From Blautia sp. AF19-10LB (GTDB lineage Bacteria; Bacillota; Clostridia; Lachnospirales; Lachnospiraceae), in the NCBI RefSeq assembly GCF_003461245.1, contig NZ_QTWS01000004.1, positions 114,209 to 178,208 on the forward strand: a DNA stretch of 64,000 nucleotides, given 5' to 3'. Shown piece after piece: positions 34,845 through 43,130 of this stretch. A model generated the notes under the pieces. That model saw nothing but the letters and a program-made list of their open reading frames with translations. It was not told the origin of the DNA and searched no databases. Position 1 is the first letter of the stretch. The number at the start of each line of letters is the position of its first letter. Both the position numbers and the translations under genes were made by a program.

Positions 34845-36278
34845 TTATTCTGCTGCTTCTTCTGTAGTATCAGCTGCATCGTCTGTTGTTTCCTCTGCTG
34901 CTGCATCATCAGAAGCTTCTTCTGTGTCATTTGTTACTTCTGCTGCATCATCAGCTGTTCCCAGAGAATCGATAGCATCTTTTGTATGTGCTACATACAG
35001 ATCCTCAACTGCTGCGACTCTCCCAAGACCTTCGATCTGGCAGTCAACACTGTCAAATGCTCCGGATGCCTCGAACTGGCTCTTCCAGGAATCTTCATCA
35101 TCACCAGCCATATCGTTGTTTGCATGGTCACCAGCTACAACCATAAGCGGACGAAGAACAACTTTCTTGAAGCCTGCATCTTTAACCTTAGCGATAACTT
35201 CTTCGCATGCGGTGTCTTCCGGCTCACCTTCAACAGTTCCGATGAAAGCGTTTGTGAATCCAAGGTCTCCCATCTGTGTCTGCATCTGATCGTATGTTAC
35301 GTTTGCTGTATGAGAAGTACCATGTCCCATGAATACAAATGCTGTTCCGTCTTCTGCGGCTGCTTCCATGCTGTCATATCCTGCTACCTTGCAAGCTTCA
35401 TCTGTGATAGCCTGTGCAACTGCTTTCTTGTCGTCGTTGATCACAGTAGCGTCATCACCAACTTCACCAAGCATTGGCTCTGCGATTGCTACAGATTCGA
35501 ATTTGTCTTTGTAGTTGTCGATTACTTCTACCATCTCATCGTACTCAGCACCATGCATCAGATGTGTAGGCTGAACAACAAGGTTCTTAACTCCGTTTGC
35601 TACTGCACGGTCAAGAGCCTGATCCATGTTGTCGATTGCTTCATCATCTCTTGCCTCTACATGGTTGATGATGATCTGTGCTGTGAAAGCACGTCTTACG
35701 GACCAGTCCGGATAAGCTGCTGCCAGAGCATCTTCGATTCCTTTGATATCCTGTGCACGGCTGTCGTTGAAGGAAGTACCAAAGCTTACAACAAGAAGTT
35801 CGTTCTCACCGATCTCATCCTGGTTACGCGGATCATCCTTGGAAGCATCGCCTGTGTCACGTCCGAAATATTCCGGGCTTGCTTCTTCGCCTTCTACCAG
35901 TTCTTTCTGTGCGTCTGTCAGAGCATCCCATGCTTCTTTGGCTGCCTTGCAGTCCTCATCTGTTGTGTCATTTCTTTCCTGAACGTAGATCTTGTCGATC
36001 AGTGCTGCAACGTTGTCTGCTGCTGCCTGGTCATCATCAGATGCCTCTGCTGTATCGTCTGCAGCTTCTGCGTCATCTGCTGCTGCCTCTGTTGCAGTGT
36101 CCTCTGTCTTGTCGCTCAGTAGTGCAACGTCATCTGCTGCTTCTGCGTCATCTGCTGCTGCCTCTGTTGCAGTGTCCTCTGCTGTGTTGTCAGAAGCCAT
36201 AACTCCTGCTGTACCCATCATAGATACAGTTGTGATCGCTAACAGTATTGCAAGTGCTTTTACAGTTTTGTTTTTCAT
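34845..36278 (-). CDS. exported CbiK-type sirohydrochlorin cobaltochelatase-like protein
   Basis: The 477-residue protein starts at 36278 (AAAGGAGGACAAAAAC upstream). It has a clear signal peptide (VKALAILLAITTVSMMGTAGVMAS), an Ala/Asp/Glu-rich linker with a direct repeat, and from about residue 158 a CbiK chelatase: VSFGTSFNDSR, QPTHLMHGAEYDEM (His 239/242), FMGHGTSHTANVTY (His 319/323) and MVVAGDHANNDMAGDDEDSW. CbiK inserts Co2+ into sirohydrochlorin in anaerobic B12 synthesis and is normally cytoplasmic and about 260 residues. Here it is exported and flanked by acidic tails. A periplasmic CbiK is known in Desulfovibrio, where it binds haem. Its substrate here is unknown. It is preceded by a cobalamin riboswitch. 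Confidence 0.88.
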   Translation of the reverse strand: MKNKTVKALAILLAITTVSMMGTAGVMASDNTAEDTATEAAADDAEAADDVALLSDKTEDTATEAAADDAEAADDTAEASDDDQAAADNVAALIDKIYVQERNDTTDEDCKAAKEAWDALTDAQKELVEGEEASPEYFGRDTGDASKDDPRNQDEIGENELLVVSFGTSFNDSRAQDIKGIEDALAAAYPDWSVRRAFTAQIIINHVEARDDEAIDNMDQALDRAVANGVKNLVVQPTHLMHGAEYDEMVEVIDNYKDKFESVAIAEPMLGEVGDDATVINDDKKAVAQAITDEACKVAGYDSMEAAAEDGTAFVFMGHGTSHTANVTYDQMQTQMGDLGFTNAFIGTVEGEPEDTACEEVIAKVKDAGFKKVVLRPLMVVAGDHANNDMAGDDEDSWKSQFEASGAFDSVDCQIEGLGRVAAVEDLYVAHTKDAIDSLGTADDAAEVTNDTEEASDDAAAEETTDDAADTTEEAAE

Positions 36279-36375
36279 GTTTTTGTCCTCCTTTGACATT
36301 ACAGTACGAAAACTGAACAGAATCCTGCACACAAAAAAAGCCCTCAAAAAAGGGGTAAGTGGTCTATCAAAAAAC

Positions 36376-36420
36376 GGTACGACCAATTACTCGTGATCTG
36401 GAATCCTATATTCCCGTACC
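36376..36420 (-). terminator. expression-platform terminator of the cbiK riboswitch
   Basis: On the minus strand GGTACG and CGTACC close a stem that also holds an inner GGAAT/ATTCC hairpin, followed by GTTTTTTG. A second short GC stem with a T-run (36333-36356) lies closer to the gene. Confidence 0.6.
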
Positions 36421-36427
36421 AGACAAC

Positions 36428-36596
36428 AGGCAGGTTTCCTGACTTGCCGCTCAACATATGGTTCTATCTTCCCAGTTTCCCAGTGATCATGCTTAATGCA
36501 TACAGAACCGTACTCCGTGCTTACAGTGACGAGATCGTACAGGTTTCTCACCTGTTTCCCTTTTAACCTCATGAACAATGCCCTCGGCACCTGTTA
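36428..36596 (-). ncRNA. cobalamin riboswitch upstream of exported cbiK
   Basis: The minus strand shows GGGAAACAGGTGAGAAACC, CGATCTCGTCACTGTAAGC and AAGTCAGGAAACCTGCC in order, the conserved cobalamin-riboswitch elements. It is the second such element in 6 kb and shares the same conserved core as the one at 30.4 kb. It lies in the minus strand between thiE (upstream) and the cbiK start, so it controls cbiK and the small secreted protein. Confidence 0.93.
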
Positions 36597-36663
36597 TCTT
36601 CTTTATTCAATTTTCTATACAGTATCATATTTTTTGACAAATTACAATACATTTGGGCTATTT

Positions 36664-37314
36664 TTAACAAAATATATCGGTCAGCCTGCTCATCTGTGCT
36701 GTTTTTGCTGCCGGATCTTCCGCTGCAAAGATCCCCGAGATCACGGCTGCACCGTTGACTCCGCTGCCCTCAAGCTGTGAGACATTTTCGCTGTTGATCC
36801 CGCCGATCGCCACGACCGGAATACTGACAGAGGCTGCGATCTTCTTCAGTTCTTCCATGGAAAGATATTTGGCATCTTTCTTTGTCGTGCTGCCAAAAAC
36901 CGCCCCTGTTCCGATGTAATCTGCTCCGGCTTTTTCGGCTGCGATCGCCTGTTCAACAGTCTTGGCTGTCATCCCGAGGATTTTGTCCGGTCCTATCATG
37001 GCACGGATGTCTCTTTCCTTAATGTCTGACTGACCGACATGTACACCGTCCGCATCCATTTCCAATGCGATTTCCACACTGTCGTTCACTACAAAGGGGA
37101 TATTGTACCTGCGGCAGAGTTTCTGAAGTTCTATGGCTTCTTTTCTTGTCTCTTCTGCACCCAGTTCTTTTTCTCGGAGCTGAAGGAAGGTTGCCCCGTT
37201 CTGGATCACCTTTTCGCAGACAGAAAGAAGTGTCTCGTCTTCTTTCAGCCAGCTTCGGTCCGTAATGACATAAAGTTTCAGCGCTTTTGCTATCTGTTCT
37301 CTTGTAAATTTCAT
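36664..37314 (-). CDS. thiE: thiamine-phosphate synthase
   Basis: The 216-residue TIM-barrel enzyme joins HMP diphosphate with the thiazole phosphate to form thiamine phosphate. Visible blocks are LYVITDRSWL, FLQLREKELG, FVVNDSVEIALEMDADGVHVGQSD and GTGAVFGSTTKKDA, each split among conserved sites. The start at 37314 is preceded by AAAGGATAAGAAAA. It is the third gene of a Nudix-NhaC-ThiE operon (5-bp gap from the antiporter-like gene). No thiamine riboswitch is seen, and no thiC, thiD or thiM is nearby. Confidence 0.93.
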   Translation of the reverse strand: MKFTREQIAKALKLYVITDRSWLKEDETLLSVCEKVIQNGATFLQLREKELGAEETRKEAIELQKLCRRYNIPFVVNDSVEIALEMDADGVHVGQSDIKERDIRAMIGPDKILGMTAKTVEQAIAAEKAGADYIGTGAVFGSTTKKDAKYLSMEELKKIAASVSIPVVAIGGINSENVSQLEGSGVNGAAVISGIFAAEDPAAKTAQMSRLTDIFC

Positions 37315-37319
37315 TTTTC

Positions 37320-38612
37320 TTATCCTTTCTTCCGAATTCCATCCAATACCCTGCAAAGCGGCAGCAGATACAGGAAAAACGCGAATAAAATACTGCTCTG
37401 TGGTGCACCGACTGCCGTAAGCGGAACTGCCCCCGCGATCGACCATGGGATCATTGGTGCAAGGATCACGACACTGTCCTCCAGGTCATTCGCAAACCTT
37501 TCTTTGTCTCGTTCTGTTCTGGCGCAGAGCTGCTGTGTCAGCATGATCGCAAGTGTCTGGTTGCAGGCGATCGCGCTGGCTGCTGCTGATGTGAGCAGGA
37601 TCGCAAGAAACGGAAATGTTTTTTGTGCCAGAGTTTCTACGGTCGCCTGGATCCCGTCGAGGATCCCCGTTTTCTCAAAAATCCCTGAATAGGATGAGGA
37701 AAGACACACGATCGCACCGACCCTCAGCATGGAAACGATCCCTCCTCCATCCAGCATGGAAGCGATCTCTGCATTTTCGCTGTGAAAGCCAAAGATAAGG
37801 ATGTGCGGGAGTTCCATAAGCGGCATCCCCTGTATCCAGACGCATAAGACAAGTGCCACGGCAATGCTTGCAAGCATAGAGATTTTGACTCCGAGCTGCG
37901 CCACGGACAAAGCCAGGATCACCAGTGCCGGCAGAAGTGTCCACCAGACGATCCGAAATTCCTGATGAAAAACTCCGGTAAGATCCGGCAGTTCCTGTGT
38001 ATGGGAAGTCTTCATTCCGATCATTGTATACAGGATGCAGACCAGTACAAAGGGGATCAGTGCACTGCGGAGCATATTTCTGATGTTCCTGTAAATGCTG
38101 GTCTCTGTCAGTTCTGACACAAGAAGGGCGCTGGTCGAGACCGGTGAACAGCGATCACCAAAAAAGATTCCCGAAAGGATCGCACCGCCGCAGAGCCACG
38201 GAGATACCGAAAGGACAGAGCCCATCGTCGCACAGACAACGCCTACTGTTGCCGCTGTCCCAAACGAAGTTCCGGTCAGCACCGAAACCAGCGAGTTCAA
38301 AAGAAATACCATCAGAAGAAAGACCGATGGTTTTATAAAATGGATCGTATAGCAGATGATCACCGGGATCGTTCCTGCCTGTCTCCAGAGTGCGGTCAGC
38401 ATTCCGATCAGCATAAAGGTGATCAGGATGTTTCTGACCTTCCAGATTCCCTCGCCCGCCATATGCAGGATCTCTTTTACTGAAAATCCTTTTTTCTTTG
38501 CATAACAGCCAAAGATCACGAAACCTGCCAGTAATGCATATATAATAGAAACATTACATACAATACACAGAATAAGGATGCCGCAAAACAGCCCTAATAC
38601 TGCAAATTCCAT
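37320..38612 (-). CDS. NhaC-family Na+/H+ antiporter-like membrane protein
   Basis: The 430-residue protein has about eleven membrane helices and NhaC-family blocks (SVLTGTSFGTAATVGVV, GGAILSGIFFGDRCSPVSTSALL with the conserved Gly-Asp-x-x-Ser-Pro, and ACNQTLAIMLTQQLC). Annotated members exchange sodium, malate or lactate for protons. Here it is sandwiched between a Nudix hydrolase (9-bp gap) and thiE (5-bp gap), which suggests a role connected with thiamine or a precursor rather than pH homeostasis; that is inference. Confidence 0.85.
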   Translation of the reverse strand: MEFAVLGLFCGILILCIVCNVSIIYALLAGFVIFGCYAKKKGFSVKEILHMAGEGIWKVRNILITFMLIGMLTALWRQAGTIPVIICYTIHFIKPSVFLLMVFLLNSLVSVLTGTSFGTAATVGVVCATMGSVLSVSPWLCGGAILSGIFFGDRCSPVSTSALLVSELTETSIYRNIRNMLRSALIPFVLVCILYTMIGMKTSHTQELPDLTGVFHQEFRIVWWTLLPALVILALSVAQLGVKISMLASIAVALVLCVWIQGMPLMELPHILIFGFHSENAEIASMLDGGGIVSMLRVGAIVCLSSSYSGIFEKTGILDGIQATVETLAQKTFPFLAILLTSAAASAIACNQTLAIMLTQQLCARTERDKERFANDLEDSVVILAPMIPWSIAGAVPLTAVGAPQSSILFAFFLYLLPLCRVLDGIRKKG

Positions 38613-38621
38613 GGCAGCCTC

Positions 38622-39125
38622 CTACATCTCGAAGGCTTTGCGGATGCTGTCGTAATGGAGGAATTTGCCTTCTGCTGCAAATGCCTGGATCTGTTCCAGA
38701 GTTGCAAACATGTGTCCGTCTGTCTCCTCCGTCTGCAGTGTCAGGTCTTTCTCATCAATGTCCATGACAAAGCGGTAAACGTCTACAAAGTAGTTATCGC
38801 CCTCGCCCGGATTTTCTCTCTTATAAGTAAAAAGATAACCGCCTTCTGCGTTTCTTGCATCCAGACCGGTTTCTTCTTTTACTTCACGGAGCACTGCCTC
38901 ATAGGAATCCTCTCCTGCCTGTGCCGCGCCGCCGGAAACTTCCCACCAGCCCGGAGCCCAGGCTTTTGTCATAACTCGTTTGGTGATCAGGAATGTGCCG
39001 TTCGGTCTTGCAACAACACCAAGCACGGTCAGATGATACTCTCCGTCTTTCAGACACCAGTCGTTTCTCTTCATTGTGCGGCCTGTCGGCTGTTTATTTT
39101 CATCGTAGATATCCCAGTATTCCAT
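38622..39125 (-). CDS. Nudix hydrolase
   Basis: The 167-residue protein carries a complete Nudix box, G-x5-E-x7-REVKEETGL (starting at GGAAQAGEDSYEAVL), so it hydrolyses a nucleoside-diphosphate-linked substrate with a divalent metal. The N-terminus (YWDIYDENKQPTGRTM) resembles the IDI/MutT-like YfcD group. It is the first gene in a tight operon with the NhaC-like carrier and thiE. Substrate unknown; a damaged thiamine-pathway diphosphate is one idea from context. Confidence 0.9.
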   Translation of the reverse strand: MEYWDIYDENKQPTGRTMKRNDWCLKDGEYHLTVLGVVARPNGTFLITKRVMTKAWAPGWWEVSGGAAQAGEDSYEAVLREVKEETGLDARNAEGGYLFTYKRENPGEGDNYFVDVYRFVMDIDEKDLTLQTEETDGHMFATLEQIQAFAAEGKFLHYDSIRKAFEM

Positions 39126-39291
39126 TTATCTTTCTCTCCCTGTCTGTCTTTTTTGTCCCTGCTTCTACTGGCGGGGATTTTTTTCGGTTTTATTTTACCA
39201 GAGTAAAGTGTAAATGACAAGGAATGTTATGTATGCACCATTCTTTTTTGCTCACATAAAATATAAAGAGCTCTTCTGAAAGGACTTGTTT

Positions 39292-39627
39292 ATGGAAATC
39301 TACCAGACATCCCGGCCCTGTGGCCGCCCATATAATGCAACCTGCGGTATGGCACGTGAAATGATGGGGAACCAGCCATGTTCCTGCCGTCCATCACCGC
39401 GAAACCAGAGAACACCGTCCGCACCATGCCCATCCTGCCGCATGCCTTCTGCCTCTTCCAGAGATTCTGAAATGTATACACACATTGACGAAATGCAGAT
39501 TGCAATGGCATATGTACCCTGTCAGAAGTTTTCGACAACTTACGACCTGGGGTATGCTTTAAATGTCGGAACTGTTTTTCCTGAGCTTTGCAAACCATTC
39601 TGCGGAAAGCGAGGTGGCAGACGATGA
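39292..39627 (+). CDS. cotJA: spore coat-associated protein CotJA
   Basis: The 111-residue protein ends with the CotJA core (MAYVPCQKFSTTYDLGYAL, then GTVFPELCKPF). The first 60 residues are Pro-, Cys- and Ser-rich, longer than B. subtilis CotJA (about 80). ATG 39292 has GAAAGGACTTGTTT upstream. It overlaps cotJB by 4 bp. Expected to be sporulation-controlled; I could not assign a clear sigma-E site. Confidence 0.9.
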   Translation: MEIYQTSRPCGRPYNATCGMAREMMGNQPCSCRPSPRNQRTPSAPCPSCRMPSASSRDSEMYTHIDEMQIAMAYVPCQKFSTTYDLGYALNVGTVFPELCKPFCGKRGGRR

Positions 39628-39908
39628 TGTGTCCGAATCAGTGTACTCCGAAAGAAAAACTCCTTCAGCGGATCAATGAAGTCAGTTTTGCTGTCAACGA
39701 TATCCTTCTCTACCTCGACACGCACCCCTGCTGCCAGGAAGCGCTTGCTTTTTATCAGGAATGTGCTGCCGAGCGCAGGAAACTGATGAAAGAATACGCC
39801 CAGTGCTACGGACCTCTGACCGTTGATGATGCTCTGGAAACAGACGGCAGCACCTGGAAATGGATGGAACAGCCATTCCCGTGGGAGCAGGAAGGAGGGT
39901 GCAGATAG
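39624..39908 (+). CDS. cotJB: spore coat protein CotJB
   Basis: The 94-residue helical protein matches CotJB (LLQRINEVSFAVNDILLYLDTHP). The ATGATG start overlaps the cotJA stop, and GAGGTGGC is 6 bp upstream. It lies 3 bp before cotJC. CotJA/B/C are minor inner-coat components of spores. Confidence 0.93.
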   Translation: MMCPNQCTPKEKLLQRINEVSFAVNDILLYLDTHPCCQEALAFYQECAAERRKLMKEYAQCYGPLTVDDALETDGSTWKWMEQPFPWEQEGGCR

Positions 39909-39911
39909 TCT

Positions 39912-40550
39912 ATGTGGAATTATGAAAAAAGATTGCAGTATCCGGTAAATATCAAGACACCCAATGCGAAGATCGCGCAGTATATCCTAAGTCAATATGG
40001 CGGTCCCGACGGGGAAATTGGCGCATCTCTCCGCTATCTCTCCCAGAGATTTACCATGCCGAACCGCATGGCTGCCGCCGTTTTAAATGATATCGGCACG
40101 GAGGAACTCGCACACCTCGAGATGGTCTCCACTATCGTCCATCAGCTTACACGAGACCTCTCAATGGAAGAAATTGAAAAGAGCGGTTTCGGACCGTACT
40201 ATATTGACCACACGGTAGGGGTATGGCCGCAGGCGGCGGGCGGTGTTCCGTTTAATGCATGCGAATTCCAGAGTAAAGGGGATCCGATCACGGATCTGTT
40301 TGAAAACCTCGCTGCCGAACAGAAAGCCCGCTCGACTTACGACAATATCCTCCGGGTAGTACGTGATATTCCGGAGATTGCCGACCCGATCAAATTCCTG
40401 CGTGCAAGGGAGATCGTTCATTTCCAGCGGTTTGGTGAAGCTCTCCGAAGTATTCAAGAAGAACTGGATGCCAAAAACTTCTATGCTTTTAATCCAAGTT
40501 TCGACAATCCATGCACAGCTTCCTGCAAAACCGCCTGCCAGAAGTCCTGA
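39912..40550 (+). CDS. cotJC: spore coat protein CotJC, manganese-catalase family
   Basis: The 212-residue protein belongs to the ferritin-like manganese catalase family: metal ligands fall in IGTEELAHLEMV (E-x-x-H), ENLAAEQKARSTYD and AREIVHFQRFGEAL. The C-terminal tail ends with several Cys residues (TASCKTACQKS). It is the last gene of cotJABC, followed by a strong terminator. Confidence 0.95.
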   Translation: MWNYEKRLQYPVNIKTPNAKIAQYILSQYGGPDGEIGASLRYLSQRFTMPNRMAAAVLNDIGTEELAHLEMVSTIVHQLTRDLSMEEIEKSGFGPYYIDHTVGVWPQAAGGVPFNACEFQSKGDPITDLFENLAAEQKARSTYDNILRVVRDIPEIADPIKFLRAREIVHFQRFGEALRSIQEELDAKNFYAFNPSFDNPCTASCKTACQKS

Positions 40551-40572
40551 ATATTCCCGGACAAAAAATAAC

Positions 40573-40598
40573 GGCTCCCCGTTTTCATGCGGGGAGCC
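40573..40598. terminator. bidirectional terminator between cotJC and the flavin reductase gene
   Basis: The perfect eight-base stem GGCTCCCC/GGGGAGCC (40573-40580 and 40591-40598) has a minus-strand tail GTTATTTTTTG. It separates two convergent genes. Confidence 0.8.
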
Positions 40599-40626
40599 AA
40601 TCTGTGTAATCTGAGATTATCTTTTA

Positions 40627-41166
40627 TTATTCTTCAATAATATACGCATTTACGATCTCACCATAATATGCCACATGGGTATCTCTGTTGGAGCCGGTAA
40701 ATGTGCTGTCTACATTCTGTGGATAGAATTTTCCCTGGTCTTCTTTGGTCATTGCGCTGATGTCCTGGGTCTGTTTGTAGACTACTCTGCATTCCAGAGT
40801 CAGCGGAAGTTCCTTGATTCCAGGTACGGAAATGGTTTCCGGTTCTTCGTAAGTAAGACCGAGTTCTTTGGCTTTGTCCACATCTCTTCCTGATTTGGAG
40901 CCGCAGAATGTAAGGATTTTCTTTGCGCTGTCGTCTACCGGGATGTTAACGGTGAATTCGCCGTTTTTCTCGATGAGGCTTCTGGTGAAGCGGCTTTCTC
41001 TGATGAAGGTTACGAATACAGGTTTCGCCCATTCGATACCAACCATTCCCCAGGAAATTGTCATGGAGTTTACTCTGTCATCTGCCTTGCCTGTTACCAG
41101 GACACCAGATTTCACTCCTTTGAGGATTTCTCCCATATGTTCATATACGTCTATTTTTTTCTTCAT
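40627..41166 (-). CDS. flavin reductase-like FMN-binding (flavoredoxin-type) protein
   Basis: The 179-residue protein fits the flavin-reductase domain family: an N-terminal helix, GVLVTGKADDRVNSMTISWG, WAKPVFVTFIRESRFTRSLI and a C-terminal YYGEIVNAYI. These proteins bind FMN and transfer electrons; the partner here is unknown. It is a single gene with its own AGGAGG site (GATCAGGAGGAATTC) and a shared terminator with cotJC. Confidence 0.88.
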   Translation of the reverse strand: MKKKIDVYEHMGEILKGVKSGVLVTGKADDRVNSMTISWGMVGIEWAKPVFVTFIRESRFTRSLIEKNGEFTVNIPVDDSAKKILTFCGSKSGRDVDKAKELGLTYEEPETISVPGIKELPLTLECRVVYKQTQDISAMTKEDQGKFYPQNVDSTFTGSNRDTHVAYYGEIVNAYIIEE

Positions 41167-41297
41167 AATATGAATTCCTCCTGATCTGTCTTTGTTTTCT
41201 GCTATTAATCATAAAATAATGACCGCTTTTTGGCAAGCTTTTTGTTCTCTGTTGTTGTATAATAGAAATAATTATTCATACATAAGGAGATTTTATC

Positions 41298-42485
41298 ATG
41301 TCATCTGCCAAAAGCAAAAACCTCACGGGATCTTATTCCTGTATCCAGGCTCTGTACTGGATGTATTTCGCTGCGATCATGAGTTTTTCCGGATTTTTCC
41401 TTTTGGGAGGGGGATTTTCCAATACTCAGATCGGCATCATCGCCGCTGTTGCCGGCATTATGTCTGCACTTTTGCAGCCTGTGCTCGCGGGTTACGCAGA
41501 CCGCCCGGACAGCCCATCCCTCAAAAAGATCATCCAGATTCTCTATGTCATCCAGCTGCTTCTCGGAATCGGGCTGTTTTTTTCCAGAACGCTTATCCTG
41601 ACCGGACTTCTCTACGGGATCAGCATCGCACTGCTGCAGCTTATGACTCCTTTCATCAACGCGCTCGGCATGGAGAGCATCAACCAGGGTCAGAAGCTGA
41701 ACTTCGGACTTGCGCGTGGAATGGGCTCTGTCGCCTATGCAGTCATCTGCTATGTACTCGGGATCATCACCGTCAAAGCCGGCGTGCTTTCCATCCCAGC
41801 TTCCGTGACGATCATCACCGTCCTGTCACTTGGCTGCCTGATCATCTTTCCTTTCGTCAAGACACAGAAATCTGCCCAGACATCATCCGACAGCAAAAGC
41901 CTGGCAAACCCTCTTCTGTTTTTCCGGAAATACAGACGTTTTTCACTGGTACTGATTGGCTGTATTTTTATCTACCTCAGTCATGTGCTCCTGAATAACT
42001 TCAATTTCCAGATCGCACAGGGTAAAGGCGGAGGAAGTGCAGAAATGGGTACTGCATCCGCGATCGCAGCAATGTGCGAACTTCCTACGCTGTTTCTCTT
42101 TGGATATATCATCAAAAAGATCCGCTGTGACCTCCTGGTCCGTTTCGCGGGGATCTTCTTTGTGCTGAAGGCGCTGGGGACTTTCCTTGCTCCCGGAATT
42201 TCCATGTATTATGGAGTTCAGGTTTTCCAGATGCTCGGCTGGGGACTTCTGACTGCGGCTTCTGTCTACTACGTAAACGCCATCATGGAACCGGAAGATG
42301 CCATCAAAGGACAGGCGTATTTCACGATGACCTATACACTTGGAAGCGTGATCGGTTCCTTCCTCGGAGGTGCGCTTATTGACTTCGCGAGAGTCAGTTC
42401 CATGCTTCTGTTCGCAACAGTCTCTGCACTCTTCGGTGCCGTGATCGTATTTATCTTTGCAGAACGTACACCTCTTAACAAATAA
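41298..42485 (+). CDS. major facilitator superfamily transporter
   Basis: The 395-residue protein has 12 hydrophobic segments and is of the MFS_1-like/LacY type, with the loop GYADRPDSPSLKK after helix 2-3 (the A-motif region) and an N-half/C-half symmetry. The start has ATAAGGAGATTTTATC upstream, and an extended -10 TGTATAAT lies near 41260. Single gene closed by a terminator. The substrate is unknown; a sugar or nucleoside carrier would fit the subfamily. Confidence 0.85.
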   Translation: MSSAKSKNLTGSYSCIQALYWMYFAAIMSFSGFFLLGGGFSNTQIGIIAAVAGIMSALLQPVLAGYADRPDSPSLKKIIQILYVIQLLLGIGLFFSRTLILTGLLYGISIALLQLMTPFINALGMESINQGQKLNFGLARGMGSVAYAVICYVLGIITVKAGVLSIPASVTIITVLSLGCLIIFPFVKTQKSAQTSSDSKSLANPLLFFRKYRRFSLVLIGCIFIYLSHVLLNNFNFQIAQGKGGGSAEMGTASAIAAMCELPTLFLFGYIIKKIRCDLLVRFAGIFFVLKALGTFLAPGISMYYGVQVFQMLGWGLLTAASVYYVNAIMEPEDAIKGQAYFTMTYTLGSVIGSFLGGALIDFARVSSMLLFATVSALFGAVIVFIFAERTPLNK

Positions 42486-42508
42486 ACGCTTCATTACCAT
42501 ATAAGAAA

Positions 42509-42542
42509 CAGCCGGAACATATCATCCGATACGCTCCGGCTG
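42509..42542. terminator. bidirectional terminator between MFS and bioY genes
   Basis: An eight-base perfect stem CAGCCGGA/TCCGGCTG (42509-42516 and 42535-42542) is followed on the plus strand by TATTTGTTTTATTTTTT. Confidence 0.8.
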
Positions 42543-42557
42543 TATTTGTTTTATTTT

Positions 42558-43109
42558 TTATGCTACGTATTTACGCAGTTTTCGGGAAAGCACATAGGCA
42601 AGTGCGATCTTGATAAGATCCGGGATGATGAACGGAAATACACACCATCCAAGGGCTGTTACAAGTCCTACCGGTCCGTTTGCTTTGCCATAGACTACCA
42701 TGAACCAGGCGGTTCCGAATGCATAGCATACGACCAGTCCTACGACCATGGACACGATCTGCATAATGGATTTCTTACCAGGAAGTTTCTCCATCGCCCA
42801 CATCACAAGTGCGGAAAATAAAAATCCGATGATATATCCGCCTGTAGGTCCCACCAGGACTCCGATCCCACCGGAAAAGTTTGCGAATACCGGGATTCCT
42901 ACTGCACCGAGCAGGATAAATACCAGAACAGATAAAGTTCCTCTCTTGCCTCCCAGAACACCTGCTGCGATAAAAACACCAAATGTCTGTAATGTAAACG
43001 GTACTGCTGCCGGAATGGAAATCCAGGAACAGATTGCCATGATCACTGCAAACACTGCAATGTAAACAATATCATATGTTTTGCTTCTTTGAACTGCCAC
43101 CGTACTCAT
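42558..43109 (-). CDS. bioY: biotin transporter BioY (ECF S component)
   Basis: The 183-residue membrane protein has about six helices and BioY blocks (AVPFTLQTFGVFIAAGVLGG and VGPTGGYIIGFLFSALV, each in its place). It is the substrate-specific subunit for biotin, working with a shared ECF energising module that is not in this window. The start at 43109 has CGAGGAGGACAAG. A BirA-like operator overlaps its promoter, so biotin likely represses it. Confidence 0.94.
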   Translation of the reverse strand: MSTVAVQRSKTYDIVYIAVFAVIMAICSWISIPAAVPFTLQTFGVFIAAGVLGGKRGTLSVLVFILLGAVGIPVFANFSGGIGVLVGPTGGYIIGFLFSALVMWAMEKLPGKKSIMQIVSMVVGLVVCYAFGTAWFMVVYGKANGPVGLVTALGWCVFPFIIPDLIKIALAYVLSRKLRKYVA

Positions 43110-43130
43110 CTTGTCCTCCTCGTGATAAAC

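Noticed and set aside
34560..36122. Long plus-strand open frame (520 codons) rich in Cys, Phe and Ser
   Set aside because: It is antisense to the exported CbiK gene; its composition comes from the GC-rich Ala/Asp/Glu codons of that gene read backwards.
36597..39290. Thiamine (TPP) riboswitch upstream of the thiE operon
   Set aside because: The conserved CUGAGA and related blocks are not found before the Nudix gene or between the genes.
39126..39291. A clear sigma-E or sigma-K promoter before cotJA
   Set aside because: Only loose matches were found; I could not choose a site with confidence.
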